A DNA stretch of 64,000 nucleotides from an uncultured Ferrovum sp. (GCA_903867885.1 CAIPTD010000150.1:54912-118911); one strand, 5' to 3'; positions 1 to 9,031 are shown, numbered from the stretch's first letter. Notes: generated from the letters alone by a model not told the origin. Translations and numbers: made by a program.

Positions 1-47
1 TATTCCAAATATTTCAAGTCGGATATTACCTTTGACGAACCCAAACC

Positions 48-1070
48 ATGTTTAGTTTTTTTCGGTCGCGTGCAGGTCAGGATACAAATCGGGAGCAGTC
101 GCCCGACCCTGTTGTTCTGGTAACACAGAACGCAAGCACAGAAGCGTTATATGCAGAACAAAAAAGCTGGCTGCAAAAACTGCGCTCGGGTTTAGCTCGC
201 ACCAGAGAACGTATTGGCTCCGGCCTAGGGGGCTTATTTCAAAGCGGCGGGCGCATAGATGAAGCATGGTTTGAAGCCTTAGAAGAATCTTTGCTGATGG
301 CCGATGTAGGCGTGACCGCCTCACGCAAGCTCATTACTCAGTTACGCCATGCCACTAAGCTAGAGGCACTCACTGATGCGAGCGCTCTTAAAAGCAAATT
401 AATTGATGCCCTTTCCGAACTCTTAAACCCGCTAGAACGCACTATTGTCCTTCAAGAAACAGCCCCTACGGTAATTCTATTTGTAGGTGTCAATGGGGCT
501 GGAAAAACAACCAGCATTGGCAAGTTGGCGCAACACCTTTTAATCAGCAATGAAAGCGTCATGCTAGCGGCCGGTGATACCTTCCGTGCAGCAGCTGTAG
601 AGCAACTTAAAACTTGGGGTGAACGCAATCAGGTACCGGTCATCAGCCAATTACAAGGAGACTCTGCTGCCGTTATTTTTGATGGTATTCAGTCGGCTAA
701 GGCCAAAGCAACCCGTGTGCTACTCGCCGATACTGCAGGACGTTTACCCACTCAGCTGCATTTAATGGAAGAGCTCAAAAAAGTGAAACGGGTTGCAGGT
801 AAAGCTTTAGAAGGCGCACCCCACGAGATTTTTTTAGTACTTGATGCCAATACCGGACAAAACGCTGTCTCTCAGGTAAGAGCTTTTGACGATGCGCTTG
901 GCCTAACTGGTTTGATCGTGACCAAGCTAGATGGCACCGCGAAGGGCGGGGTGCTCGCCGCGATTGCAGCTGATAGGCCTATTCCTGTTTGCTTTATTGG
1001 CGTGGGCGAAACCCTTACTGATTTAAAGCCCTTTAGGGCAAGAGATTTTGCGGAGGCCTTAATTGACTGA
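48..1070 (+). CDS. ftsY: Signal recognition particle receptor FtsY
   Basis: SRP receptor GTPase. At the inner membrane it docks ribosome-nascent-chain complexes carried by Ffh (encoded at 17411) onto the Sec translocon. The 340 residues hold a short N-terminal linker rather than a long acidic A domain, then the NG GTPase: P-loop GVNGAGKT at 147-154, DTAGR at 228-232, TKLD at 292-295 and the GVGE motif near 318. The length suits the short FtsY type. It is the first gene of ftsY-ftsE-ftsX, and its end overlaps ftsE by 8 bases. The family assignment is certain. The 47 bases upstream within the window hold no gene. Confidence 0.97.
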   Translation: MFSFFRSRAGQDTNREQSPDPVVLVTQNASTEALYAEQKSWLQKLRSGLARTRERIGSGLGGLFQSGGRIDEAWFEALEESLLMADVGVTASRKLITQLRHATKLEALTDASALKSKLIDALSELLNPLERTIVLQETAPTVILFVGVNGAGKTTSIGKLAQHLLISNESVMLAAGDTFRAAAVEQLKTWGERNQVPVISQLQGDSAAVIFDGIQSAKAKATRVLLADTAGRLPTQLHLMEELKKVKRVAGKALEGAPHEIFLVLDANTGQNAVSQVRAFDDALGLTGLIVTKLDGTAKGGVLAAIAADRPIPVCFIGVGETLTDLKPFRARDFAEALID

Positions 1071-1752
1071 TTCCGTTCCCATGATAGAAATGAACGCCCT
1101 AACCAGGCGCTACCCTGACGGACGGGAAGCCCTACATGGGATCGATTTACGGATCGAAGCCGGAGAAATGCTCTTCCTTGGCGGCCCTTCGGGAGCAGGC
1201 AAGACCACGCTTCTTCGCTTGATTGCAGGTATAGACCGCCCATCTGGCGGAGAAATAAAATTAAATGGGCAGTTGTTAAACCGTCTTAGTGCTCCCGCAC
1301 TGGAAGCATTGCGAAAAAACATCGGGATGGTGTTTCAAGAACACAAATTGCTCATGGATCGCACTGTGGAACAAAACGCAGCACTACCATTGCAAATTCA
1401 GGGCTTAGCCAGCGCAGAAACTCAAAAGCGTGTGGCAGCGGCGTTGGAAAGAGTAGGTTTAGGCGGAAGAGCGAGCGACTCACCGCTCGCATTATCTGGC
1501 GGAGAACGCCAACGACTCTGTATTGCCCGCGCACTCGTTGGGAAACCTGCTTTAATCGTAGCTGATGAGCCAACCGGCAATTTGGATGCCGAATATGGCG
1601 AAGCCATCTTAACGCTATTTCGCTCATTTAATTTGTCTGGCGTAACCCTCGTGATTGCCACACACGATGAACGCCTTGTTCAAAGCCTAGAAGGCCGCTT
1701 AGTGCATCTAGACCAAGGCAGAATCATCAGTGATGGGAGGACGCACGCATGA
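1063..1752 (+). CDS. ftsE: Cell division ABC transporter ATP-binding protein FtsE
   Basis: ATPase of the FtsEX complex, which at the division septum controls peptidoglycan hydrolase activation. The 229 residues show Walker A GPSGAGKTT at about 41-49, the ABC signature LSGGERQR and Walker B ending in DEPTGNLD. The start is taken as TTG at 1063: a strong GGAGG at 1052-1056 lies 6 bases before it. The first ATG, at 1081, would sit 24 bases from that site. The gene overlaps ftsY by 8 bases and ftsX by 4 bases, so the three are probably translationally coupled. LolD-type ABC proteins are similar, but the ftsY/ftsX context settles FtsE. Confidence 0.95.
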   Translation: MTDSVPMIEMNALTRRYPDGREALHGIDLRIEAGEMLFLGGPSGAGKTTLLRLIAGIDRPSGGEIKLNGQLLNRLSAPALEALRKNIGMVFQEHKLLMDRTVEQNAALPLQIQGLASAETQKRVAAALERVGLGGRASDSPLALSGGERQRLCIARALVGKPALIVADEPTGNLDAEYGEAILTLFRSFNLSGVTLVIATHDERLVQSLEGRLVHLDQGRIISDGRTHA

Positions 1753-2657
1753 GAAGTTTAGCAGAACGACATGTCCATGCCATCGCAACTGCAACCCGAC
1801 GTTTAATCGCTGAACCTCTCACGCATTGCCTAACAATTTTGGTGATTGCTCTATCGTTGGCTGTGCCTTCTACGCTGTATCGTATCATCTCGGATGTGGC
1901 TTTCATGGCAAAGGGCCAGGCCGGCCCACCCGCTATCACTGTACTTTTACGCACCACAGTCAATCAGGATCAGGTTATCAAGCTTAGTGAATCACTCAAA
2001 CATCATCAGAATATAGCCACTATTGATTTTGTTAGCCCTGAGCAAGGTTTAAAGGAATTACAACAGCGCTTGGGGTCTGATGATGTTTTGGCCGGTTTAG
2101 ACCATAACCCTCTTCCCCCTGCTCTAATTGTGCATGCTTCCTCCTCTGACCCAACGATTCTTTTAGCCTTGCAAAAAGAGATCGCTGCATCACCTCTTGT
2201 TGATCAAGCAAAGTTAGATGCAGATTGGGCACGCCGACTTCACGCCATGACCCATCTCTTAGAAGAGGCTATCTTTGCCCTGGCGCTGATTTTTGCTGCT
2301 GCCGTGGTCATCGTGGTGATGAATACCGTTCGGCTTCAGGTCACCGCGGCACGTGAAGAAATAGAAGTATGCAAACTGATGGGAGCCAGTGATGCCTTTG
2401 TACGCCGACCTTTTATTTATTTCGGCATGCTTCAGATGCTTTTAGGCGGCTGCGTTGCTTTTGGCATGACCGAGGCGGCCAGGCTGGGTTTCAATACCTT
2501 GAGCACTGAATGGCTTAAGCCCTATGGCTTAAGCTTTGAAGTTCAACCTTTTCATGGGGCAGAAGCCTTGATAGGTTTGCTTTTAGCTCTCGTTTTAGGT
2601 TGGTTTGCCGCATCGAGTGCTGTATCGAGCTTTTTATCCCGCTTACGCCCGCGCTGA
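1749..2657 (+). CDS. ftsX: Cell division permease FtsX
   Basis: Membrane subunit of FtsEX. The 302 residues give one transmembrane segment near 25-45, a periplasmic domain of roughly 130 residues, then three hydrophobic segments (about 170-195, 220-245 and 270-295). This is the usual four-helix FtsX topology, with the FtsX/MacB permease motif in the C-terminal half (VMNTVRLQV, EIEVCKLMGAS). The ATG overlaps the ftsE stop as ATGA. It is the last gene of the ftsYEX group; rpoH follows after 92 bases with its own regulatory site. Confidence 0.95.
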   Translation: MRSLAERHVHAIATATRRLIAEPLTHCLTILVIALSLAVPSTLYRIISDVAFMAKGQAGPPAITVLLRTTVNQDQVIKLSESLKHHQNIATIDFVSPEQGLKELQQRLGSDDVLAGLDHNPLPPALIVHASSSDPTILLALQKEIAASPLVDQAKLDADWARRLHAMTHLLEEAIFALALIFAAAVVIVVMNTVRLQVTAAREEIEVCKLMGASDAFVRRPFIYFGMLQMLLGGCVAFGMTEAARLGFNTLSTEWLKPYGLSFEVQPFHGAEALIGLLLALVLGWFAASSAVSSFLSRLRPR

Positions 2658-2701
2658 ACCTATTTGAACTTTAACCTCGTGTGTTGAACTTATCCGACGT
2701 A

Positions 2702-2728
2702 TTGGCACTCTTATATCGAGAGTGCTAA
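2702..2728 (+). promoter_or_regulatory. CIRCE element (HrcA operator) upstream of rpoH
   Basis: The left half TTGGCACTC (2702-2710) and right half GAGTGCTAA (2720-2728) are separated by exactly 9 bases. This matches the CIRCE consensus TTAGCACTC-N9-GAGTGCTAA in 17 of 18 arm positions; the only change is A to G at the third base. CIRCE is the binding site of the heat-shock repressor HrcA. It ends 21 bases before the chosen rpoH start, so it would cover the promoter or the start of the transcript. Confidence 0.9.
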
Positions 2729-2749
2729 TATAAGCGCATGGAGGTTTCT

Positions 2750-3607
2750 ATGACCACGATGACCCTTCCCGTCCCTTCGCTAACTGGAGCCAGTAGCCTA
2801 GAAAGCTACATTCAGTCTGTTAACCGTATGCCTATGCTCACGGCAGAGGAAGAATTTGCCTTGGGTGAACGTCTGCGTATTCATGGCGATCTTGAAGCGG
2901 CACAAAAACTAGTCCTCTCTCACTTACGTTTAGTTGTTTCTATTTCTCGGCAGTACGTTGGGTATGGCTTACCCCAGGCTGATCTTATTCAAGAAGGCAA
3001 TATTGGCCTGATGAAGGCAGTGCGCCGCTTTGATGCCACTCGCGGGGTCAGACTTGTTTCTTTTGCTGTGCATTGGATTCGCGCTGAAATGCATGAGTAT
3101 GTTGTTCGCAACTGGCGCATGGTGAAGATTGCAACCACTAAAGCGCAGCGCAAGCTATTCTTCAATTTGCGCAGCATGAAGACCCGCACTGGCGGGTTAA
3201 GTGAAGGGGATACCCACGAATTTGCAAAGACCCTAGGTGTTAAACCTGAGGAAGTTCGCGAGATGGAAATGCGCCTTTCAGGCGGAGATGTTTCATTGGA
3301 AGGCGGGCCAGAGGATGAGGAACAAGCCTACCTTAGCCCCCTAGCCTATTTGGCTGACGAGGGGGCCGAACCCTCTGATATTCTTGAAAATGCCCAACTG
3401 GGATTATTAGAAACCGAAGGCTTACAATCTGCTCTCGATCACCTAGATGCCAGAAGTCGGCGAATTGTAGAAGCGCGTTGGTTAAAAGAAGATGGGGGCT
3501 TAACGCTGCATGACTTAGCGAATGAATTTCAGGTTTCTGCTGAGCGCATTCGACAAATTGAGCAAAAAGCCTTAGCCACACTCAAAAAGACGCTTGTCGC
3601 GGCTTAA
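2750..3607 (+). CDS. rpoH: RNA polymerase heat-shock sigma factor RpoH (sigma-32)
   Basis: Alternative sigma factor for cytoplasmic heat-shock genes. Region 2 is clear (DLIQEGNIGLMKAVRRFD, then the RpoH-type stretch ending in AQRKLFFNLR), and region 4 carries a helix-turn-helix (LHDLANEF...SAERIRQIEQKAL). The start is set at ATG 2750, giving 285 residues, because GGAGG at 2740-2744 lies 5 bases before it. An in-frame ATG at 2738 lies too close to the CIRCE site and has no ribosome site of its own. The CIRCE element at 2702-2728 implies that HrcA represses the sigma factor, linking the two heat-shock circuits. Confidence 0.96.
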   Translation: MTTMTLPVPSLTGASSLESYIQSVNRMPMLTAEEEFALGERLRIHGDLEAAQKLVLSHLRLVVSISRQYVGYGLPQADLIQEGNIGLMKAVRRFDATRGVRLVSFAVHWIRAEMHEYVVRNWRMVKIATTKAQRKLFFNLRSMKTRTGGLSEGDTHEFAKTLGVKPEEVREMEMRLSGGDVSLEGGPEDEEQAYLSPLAYLADEGAEPSDILENAQLGLLETEGLQSALDHLDARSRRIVEARWLKEDGGLTLHDLANEFQVSAERIRQIEQKALATLKKTLVAA

Positions 3608-3671
3608 ACTATGCTTCTTCGTTATTACCTAAATCGTCCTAACGGCTCAGTTTAGCGGGTGGTGCACAACA

Positions 3672-4280
3672 TCACCAAGTGCCCTCAGCAACGATATGCC
3701 CCAAATCCTCTGCAATGTCCTTTGCAGAAGTTTCTGGGGCGTACATCAGCCTAGCCCGACCTTCTTTGTCCATTAAATAAATAAAACCACTGTGCTCAAA
3801 CATTTTGGAGTTTTTTGATGACTGTTGGGCATAGACCTTAAAGTCTTTTGCTGCGGCATCTACTTGAGCTTGTGAGCCTGTTAGCCCAATTACATGAGAT
3901 CCAAATGATTTGAGGTAGTTTTTAAGGACTTCTGCCGTATCCGTTTCAGGATCAACGGTAATAAACAAGATATCCGTGGGTTGCTTAGCCAATGTCTCCG
4001 GCGCAACGAGATCTAATGCAGCCTGCATCCTTTGCAAGGTTGCGGGGCACATATCTGGGCATTGTGTAAAACCAAAGTAGATTAACTGTAGATGGCCTTG
4101 GAAGTCCTTGGCTTGGCGTGGCTGGCCCGATTGGTCTGTTAACAACCAGTTTTGGCCGTAGCTTGCCCCTTTTATGTCTGCGCCATGAAACGGGATGGGT
4201 TTGTTTTGACAAGCCACTAATGCCAGCCCGCAAAGACTAGCTAACAGGTAAAGCCGAATTTTCTGAGCAAACGGGATCAT
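3672..4280 (-). CDS. SCO1/SenC/PrrC family copper chaperone lipoprotein
   Basis: Thioredoxin-fold copper chaperone that helps load the CuA site of cytochrome c oxidase subunit II. The 202 residues start with a lipoprotein signal (lipobox ending LVAC, Cys24). They contain the copper-binding CPDMC motif (Cys74, Cys78) and the conserved distal His163 (EHSGFIYL). It is the last gene of the heme A and assembly block, 7 bases after cyoE. An SCO-like relative is encoded in the same block at 6193-6813. Confidence 0.94.
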   Translation of the reverse strand: MIPFAQKIRLYLLASLCGLALVACQNKPIPFHGADIKGASYGQNWLLTDQSGQPRQAKDFQGHLQLIYFGFTQCPDMCPATLQRMQAALDLVAPETLAKQPTDILFITVDPETDTAEVLKNYLKSFGSHVIGLTGSQAQVDAAAKDFKVYAQQSSKNSKMFEHSGFIYLMDKEGRARLMYAPETSAKDIAEDLGHIVAEGTW

Positions 4281-4287
4281 GGCGCAC

Positions 4288-5184
4288 TTAAAGTGTAGGG
4301 TGAATATAGTGATCGATCAGCATTACGGCAAAAAGCAGCATCAGATACCAAATGGACCAAGCAAAAGTGGCTTTACCTATTGCATCGGTATAGTGCTTCC
4401 AAACCATCCAAGCGTAGTAAACGAAGATCCCATCAAGGACGATTGCACCAATGAGATAGATCAAACCGCACAGACCTGAGGCAACGGGCAGCAAACTCGC
4501 GGCGACCATGATCAAGGTGTAGAGAAATACATGCAAGCGAGTGAAATCTTCACCATGCGTAACGGGAAGCATGGGGATGCCCGCTTTGGCGTATTCTTTT
4601 TTTCTGTACAGTGCCAGAGCCCAGAAATGCGGCGGCGTCCAAACAAAAATAATCAGGAAAAGAAGTAAAGCATCAGCGCTGACTTCTCCGGTCACCGCAG
4701 CCCAACCCAAGACGGGGGGCATTGCACCAGAAGCACCTCCAATCACAATATTTTGAGGGGTGGCAGGCTTAAGGAGCACTGTGTAAATAATGGCATAGCC
4801 CACAAACGTTCCGAGGGTTAGCCACATGGTTAAGGCATTGACTTGGGTATACAGCAGGGTCATTCCAATCCCCCCTGTAATGGCTGCAAGAATAAGTACT
4901 TGGCTTGACTCAATGGTGCCGCGGGCTGTGCCGCGATCCCGTGTTCTAGCCATCATGGCGTCAACCTGTTGTTCAACTAAGCAATTAATCGCCGCTGCTG
5001 CGGCAGCCACCAAGAAAATCCCAAGGGTTCCGGCAACTAAGATGACTGGATTGACCATACCGGGAACAGCTAAAAACATCCCAATCACTGCCGTAAAAAC
5101 AATGAGTGCCACCACCCTGGGCTTGCATAGTTGTATAAATTGGCGAAGGATACCTTCGGTGACGGGAAGAACTTGGGTTTCCAT
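4288..5184 (-). CDS. cyoE: Protoheme IX farnesyltransferase (heme O synthase)
   Basis: UbiA-family membrane prenyltransferase that adds a farnesyl group to heme b to make heme O, the substrate of CtaA. The 298 residues contain many hydrophobic helices and the prenyl-diphosphate binding region [18 protein letters not shown], with its basic and acidic residues. A second conserved loop ([17 protein letters not shown]) is typical of CyoE/CtaB. The neighbours ctaA and SCO1 support a role in building the aa3 oxidase. It is also known as ctaB. Confidence 0.97.
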   Translation of the reverse strand: METQVLPVTEGILRQFIQLCKPRVVALIVFTAVIGMFLAVPGMVNPVILVAGTLGIFLVAAAAAAINCLVEQQVDAMMARTRDRGTARGTIESSQVLILAAITGGIGMTLLYTQVNALTMWLTLGTFVGYAIIYTVLLKPATPQNIVIGGASGAMPPVLGWAAVTGEVSADALLLFLIIFVWTPPHFWALALYRKKEYAKAGIPMLPVTHGEDFTRLHVFLYTLIMVAASLLPVASGLCGLIYLIGAIVLDGIFVYYAWMVWKHYTDAIGKATFAWSIWYLMLLFAVMLIDHYIHPTL

Positions 5185-5198
5185 CTTTAATCCATTCT

Positions 5199-6176
5199 TT
5201 AAGAAACTGGTCTGGTGCGCACTGCGGTATTTACAGCAACCAAAGCAAACAGCAGGATTGCTGCGCCGCCATTATGCATTACGGCAAGCGGCAGGGGCAG
5301 TTGCCAGAAAATCAAACTAATACCAATCGCAAGTTGAGTACCCAAAGCGAGCAACATACCGATTCCATACTTGGCTAGACCCGGCGCACGAAGAAGGACC
5401 AAGCCTAGAGCCAGTAAAATTAAGCCCACCGTAGCCGCTCCCATCCGATGTATCCAATGAATTGCAGTCAAGGCCGACTGGCTGAGTACTTGCCCATCTG
5501 CGGTATAACCAAGTTCACGCAGGAGATGAAACCCATGCTCAAAATCAGCTTCTGGCACCCATTGCCCCTGACACTGCGGAAAATCTGAGCAAGCCAGCGC
5601 CGCATAGTTTGTGCTGGTCCACGCCCCTAAAGCGATCTGGCAGGCTAAGGCGACTAGAGCCAATAATGCAAAAGTTTTAACTGCGCTACTGACGGGTGGG
5701 CCTTCTGAAATGTGTGTTTGACGCAATGCCATCACGGAAAGAAGCGCAAAAGTTGTCATTCCTCCAATGAGGTGAAGGCTCACAATGACAGGTTTGAGAA
5801 GCAGCGTGACCGTCCACATTCCTAACATTCCCTGAAAGATCACCACTCCAACCAAGGCCGTGGGAAGCCACGGAATCGTTCCGGGTGTTCTTTGGCGCCA
5901 AGCTAATACAGACAAGGCCACGATCAGAAAACCCAAACCAGTCGCAAAATAGCGATGAATCATTTCTAGCCATGCTTTGTGTGGCTCAACGGGTTTACCG
6001 GGGAAATGGCGTTCTGCCTTAGCAATATCTGCTGCGGCTTCAGGAACACCCACATGGCCGTAACAACCAGGCCAATCAGGGCAACCCAAACCCGCATCGT
6101 TTAATCGAACATAGGCACCTAAAATCACAATCCCTAAAGCTAACGCTGCTGCAATGCTTGCTAGAGTTCTAAACAT
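5199..6176 (-). CDS. ctaA: Heme A synthase CtaA/COX15
   Basis: Integral membrane enzyme that oxidises heme O to heme A. The protein has about eight hydrophobic helices and conserved His residues in helices, as in EMIHRYFAT and IHWIHRMGA. The N-terminal loop has the COX15-type segment [18 protein letters not shown]. The start is set at ATG 6176 (325 residues) because AAGGA lies about 9 bases upstream. A TTG at 6200 in the same frame would overlap the preceding gene by 8 bases. It lies between the SCO-like gene and cyoE. Confidence 0.95.
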   Translation of the reverse strand: MFRTLASIAAALALGIVILGAYVRLNDAGLGCPDWPGCYGHVGVPEAAADIAKAERHFPGKPVEPHKAWLEMIHRYFATGLGFLIVALSVLAWRQRTPGTIPWLPTALVGVVIFQGMLGMWTVTLLLKPVIVSLHLIGGMTTFALLSVMALRQTHISEGPPVSSAVKTFALLALVALACQIALGAWTSTNYAALACSDFPQCQGQWVPEADFEHGFHLLRELGYTADGQVLSQSALTAIHWIHRMGAATVGLILLALGLVLLRAPGLAKYGIGMLLALGTQLAIGISLIFWQLPLPLAVMHNGGAAILLFALVAVNTAVRTRPVS

Positions 6177-6192
6177 TCGAAACAGTCCTTCT

Positions 6193-6813
6193 TTATCCAA
6201 TCTGAGATGCTTTGAGAAGCCGCTCCATGTCTTTCAAAATCCCTTTTAGTTCAGGATTGGCGGAGTAACGCAGAACAACATTACCGAGTGGATCAACGAT
6301 CCAGATATGATCTTTGGGATTGCCCTTTTCTGAGCCTAATGAATCGCTTAGTTTGCTATCGTGAAGGTGTAGCCAGTGGGTTCCCTGGTATTGACGTGTA
6401 ATTTCTTGGCGAACGTTGCCTTCCCCTTCAATCAATAGCACGCGCTCTACACGATCATCATCGTGACCAAGTGCTGCACGTACTTGGCGTAAGGCATAGA
6501 GTTTGGCCTCGCAAGTTTGCGTACAGTCTGCACTATCCTCTGCCACGATTAACCATTTCCCCTTCAGAGCGGCAAGAGAAGTTTCTTTACCTGTTTCATC
6601 TTGTAAAACGACTTCTGGTAAAGGGTGAACATCGATTAATGTTCCAACGTTTTTGCCGCCAACGGGGTGAACAAAGAAATACCAGACGTAGGACATCACA
6701 ACTGGTGCAGCAAAAATCAAGATCATCAGTATCAGCTCAATTTTTGCTGAACCGGATTGACCTTTGTTTACTTGATGCACCGACTGGGATGGATGACGAT
6801 GAGAGTGTTTCAT
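6193..6813 (-). CDS. Membrane-anchored SCO-like protein of the oxidase assembly operon
   Basis: The 206 residues comprise a charged N-terminus, one transmembrane helix (about 27-48) and a periplasmic thioredoxin-like domain. The domain keeps a CxxxC pair (Cys97, Cys101 in DCTQTC) and a later His169 followed by an aromatic/aliphatic stretch (HIWIVDPLGNV). That layout matches the copper ligands of SCO proteins, though the overall sequence is distant from SCO1. Such proteins are common in betaproteobacterial cox loci but, to my knowledge, without an assigned function. Its start overlaps the SURF1 stop by one base (TAATG). A copper or thiol-redox role in oxidase assembly is an inference. Confidence 0.8.
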   Translation of the reverse strand: MKHSHRHPSQSVHQVNKGQSGSAKIELILMILIFAAPVVMSYVWYFFVHPVGGKNVGTLIDVHPLPEVVLQDETGKETSLAALKGKWLIVAEDSADCTQTCEAKLYALRQVRAALGHDDDRVERVLLIEGEGNVRQEITRQYQGTHWLHLHDSKLSDSLGSEKGNPKDHIWIVDPLGNVVLRYSANPELKGILKDMERLLKASQIG

Positions 6814-7538
6814 TATTGGACCGCTGACTTTTTAATAAAAGTAAAGTAAAGGTAAATGCAGGCGGTGGTAAACGCGAGCGCAAACCACTGAAATGCATAA
6901 CCACGATGTGTGTCTATCCCAAGATCGGGTTGATCACTAACCGCTTTAAGACCAGGCGCGGGTTGAATCAGGTTAAGTACCCATGGCGCAATCTCATATC
7001 CCATCATCTTGGAGTACGCTTCAGGTTTAAAGTTTTGCCAGATTTTTCCTTGAACCGTATCTTTGGACAATTCAAAAAAACGTGTTTTGCCCAAAGTTAA
7101 TTCACCTTCGACTTGCTCTACCTCATGTGGAACAGACACTTCAGGTACGAGAGCGTTCAAGGGATTTTTTTTCAGAAAACCGCGATTCACCATCCAAATC
7201 TTATTTTTAACCTTGAGTGGGGTCAGCACGTAATACCCTATCTCTTCACCTAGAGATCGGTTATCAATCAATATTTGTCCTTCGGGCAGATAGAGTCCCG
7301 AAGCCTTAGCACGTCGATATTTAAAATCTTCAGCCGTAATCTCGGCTTCTGTCAAAGTATTCAAATCCAGAGGACTAAGTGAAACCCTAGCCTCTAAGGT
7401 ACGTTGTAGTGCGTATTTTTCGGCGGCTCGGTTAAGCTGCCAGTTACCCAATGCCAGGCCCGCTGCAATAACAACAAGAGCGGCCAGTGTTGGAAGCCAT
7501 CTCATAGGTGTGTAGACGGGAACAAGAGGCGGCGTCAT
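6813..7538 (-). CDS. SURF1 family cytochrome oxidase assembly protein
   Basis: Inner membrane protein that helps deliver heme A to subunit I. The 241 residues have the SURF1 pattern: an N-terminal transmembrane helix (about 13-30) followed by GNWQLNRAAEK, a large periplasmic domain (with VNRGFL near 155) and a C-terminal helix preceded by HRGYAFQWFALA. It is the first gene of SURF1 / SCO-like / ctaA / cyoE / SCO1. It is divergent from the DUF2909 gene at 7575, so the 36 bases between them must hold most of both 5' signals. Confidence 0.95.
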   Translation of the reverse strand: MTPPLVPVYTPMRWLPTLAALVVIAAGLALGNWQLNRAAEKYALQRTLEARVSLSPLDLNTLTEAEITAEDFKYRRAKASGLYLPEGQILIDNRSLGEEIGYYVLTPLKVKNKIWMVNRGFLKKNPLNALVPEVSVPHEVEQVEGELTLGKTRFFELSKDTVQGKIWQNFKPEAYSKMMGYEIAPWVLNLIQPAPGLKAVSDQPDLGIDTHRGYAFQWFALAFTTACIYLYFTFIKKSAVQ

Positions 7539-7574
7539 GCTGTCCGAATTGAACTCATCGTTAAGGGTTGCTTT

Positions 7575-7772
7575 ATGCGTATCGTTGTTTCGATTTTTCT
7601 GTTGTGCATCATTGCTAGCCTAGGTAGCGCCTTTTACTATGTCCTTACAGATAAGGGCGGTAGCAAGCGCGCCTTAAGAGCACTCACACTGCGAGTAGGA
7701 TTATCTGTCACCTTATTTTTGGTACTCATGCTGGGGTTTCACTTCGGGTTTTTGCCCAACCGGCATCTTTAG
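7575..7772 (+). CDS. Twin transmembrane protein, DUF2909 family
   Basis: A small protein of 65 residues with two hydrophobic helices (about 3-27 and 40-62) separated by a short basic loop (DKGGSKRALRALTLR). This matches the DUF2909 twin-transmembrane proteins found beside SURF1 and ctaE in many betaproteobacteria. The function is unknown, though location suggests a link to the oxidase. It is transcribed away from SURF1 and ends convergently with ctaE; hairpins lie between the two ends. Confidence 0.85.
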   Translation: MRIVVSIFLLCIIASLGSAFYYVLTDKGGSKRALRALTLRVGLSVTLFLVLMLGFHFGFLPNRHL

Positions 7773-7781
7773 TCATCCCTC

Positions 7782-7820
7782 AAAAAACAAACCCGGGCCG
7801 CCGTATTGCGTTACCCGGGT
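7782..7820 (-). terminator. Rho-independent terminator downstream of ctaE
   Basis: Read on the minus strand, a stem ACCCGGG/CCCGGGT (7 base pairs, 16-base loop) is followed by TTGTTTTTT. It lies about 90 bases beyond the ctaE stop and should end the ctaC-to-ctaE transcript. The plus-strand side has no T run, so it is mainly a minus-strand terminator. Confidence 0.75.
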
Positions 7821-7829
7821 CTGTGAACG

Positions 7830-7848
7830 ATCCACTTTCAAGGTGGAT
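7830..7848. other. Small hairpin between the convergent DUF2909 gene and ctaE
   Basis: An ATCCAC/GTGGAT inverted repeat with a 7-base loop. No T run follows on either strand. It may be part of the 3' end structure of one of the two convergent transcripts; function not known. Confidence 0.4.
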
Positions 7849-7908
7849 AGCTCGGAGTACTAGATCATGTTTGTTCGCTGGATACGAAATGCACCAACAG
7901 GTAATGAA

Positions 7909-8748
7909 TTACATCCAGTAAACAAAGATAAACAAGCCAAGCCAGACCACATCGACAAAGTGCCAATACCAAGCCACTGCTTCAAAGGCAAAATGATGTT
8001 CTGGGGTGAAATGGCCTTTGCCACAACGTGCCAAGATGACGATGAGCATCAAGGTACCTAGGGTAACGTGAAATCCATGGAATCCGGTTAGCAGGAAAAA
8101 AGTGGCGCCGTAGACACCTGTAGACAGTGAAAACGCTGCTTCACCATACTCAGTTGCTTGAAAAAACAAAAAAGTCAGGCCCAAAGCAATGGTTGCTGCC
8201 ATTCCAATCAAAAGCTGCGTGCGTTTGTTTTCCATTAGCGCATGGTGCGCCCAAGTAAGCGTGACACCCGATGTAAGCAGCAGGAGCGTATTAACTGCTG
8301 GTAAACCCCAAGCTTCCATTGGCTTGAAAGCTTCGGTCAGATAGGGGCCTTCACTTGGCCAACCAGGTTTAAACCCGGGCCAAATCAATTGGTTATCGAG
8401 ATCACCTAGGACGGGAACAGACATTTGTCGCGCGTAGAAGAGCGCACCAAAAAATGCTGCAAAGAACATGACCTCAGAGAAAATAAACCATCCCATTGCC
8501 CAACGAAATGAGGCATCGACCTGCGCGTTGTATTTACCACTTACACTTTCGTGAATGACATTACCAAACCAACCAAAGAGCATGTAGGTTAAAACAGCAA
8601 AACCAGATGCGAGAAAAACTAAGCCGGGTGTTTTCCCCCAATGCAACAGGCTTACCATGCCAATCGCCAACAGAAATAAGGCGGTTGAACCTACTACAGG
8701 CCATTTGGATGGGGCCGGGACGTAATACACGTCGTGCGCTGTGCTCAT
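7909..8748 (-). CDS. ctaE: Cytochrome c oxidase subunit III
   Basis: Subunit III of the aa3-type cytochrome c oxidase in the inner membrane. The 279 residues have about seven hydrophobic helices and the conserved segments FFAAFFGALFYAR, FQATEYGEA and GFHGFHVTLGTLML, and end in WHFVDVVWLGLF. A clear ribosome site (GGGAG) precedes the ATG at 8748. It is the last gene of the ctaC-ctaD-ctaG-ctaE order and is followed by a terminator. Confidence 0.97.
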   Translation of the reverse strand: MSTAHDVYYVPAPSKWPVVGSTALFLLAIGMVSLLHWGKTPGLVFLASGFAVLTYMLFGWFGNVIHESVSGKYNAQVDASFRWAMGWFIFSEVMFFAAFFGALFYARQMSVPVLGDLDNQLIWPGFKPGWPSEGPYLTEAFKPMEAWGLPAVNTLLLLTSGVTLTWAHHALMENKRTQLLIGMAATIALGLTFLFFQATEYGEAAFSLSTGVYGATFFLLTGFHGFHVTLGTLMLIVILARCGKGHFTPEHHFAFEAVAWYWHFVDVVWLGLFIFVYWM

Positions 8749-8833
8749 TTGAATCTCCCTCGAGTCTTGAAAATCAAAGTGTTGATGTTTTGCTATTTGA
8801 ATTCAATAAAACAAATCTAAAACCTGTTTGCAA

Positions 8834-9031
8834 CTAAGCTTTTTGCGTCACAAAGTAAACTAAAGTCACGAGTGAGGCAATGAAGAGAAGCGTGCAGGCT
8901 ATACCTGCAAACACAACCTGACCTATCGTTAACTTCGTAATATCAGTTTGATACTCAGAATCCTTTCGAATACCGAGAAAACTCCAGAACACCGCTACGA
9001 ATGCCCTACCCAAAGACAGTTTAGAACTCAT
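8834..9031 (-). CDS. DUF2970 family small membrane protein
   Basis: The 65 residues include a conserved N-terminal part (FVAVFWSFLGIRKDSEYQ) and one transmembrane helix near the C-terminus. This is the DUF2970 signature seen between ctaG and ctaE in betaproteobacterial cox operons. The function is unknown, but the strict context points to oxidase assembly or stability. The ATG overlaps the ctaG stop as ATGA. It is followed by 85 bases without a gene before ctaE. Confidence 0.87.
   Translation of the reverse strand: MSSKLSLGRAFVAVFWSFLGIRKDSEYQTDITKLTIGQVVFAGIACTLLFIASLVTLVYFVTQKA

Noticed and set aside
4826..5320. 164-codon plus-strand frame across cyoE and ctaA
   Set aside because: Antisense to two conserved membrane protein genes and crosses their junction; no start signal or family resemblance.
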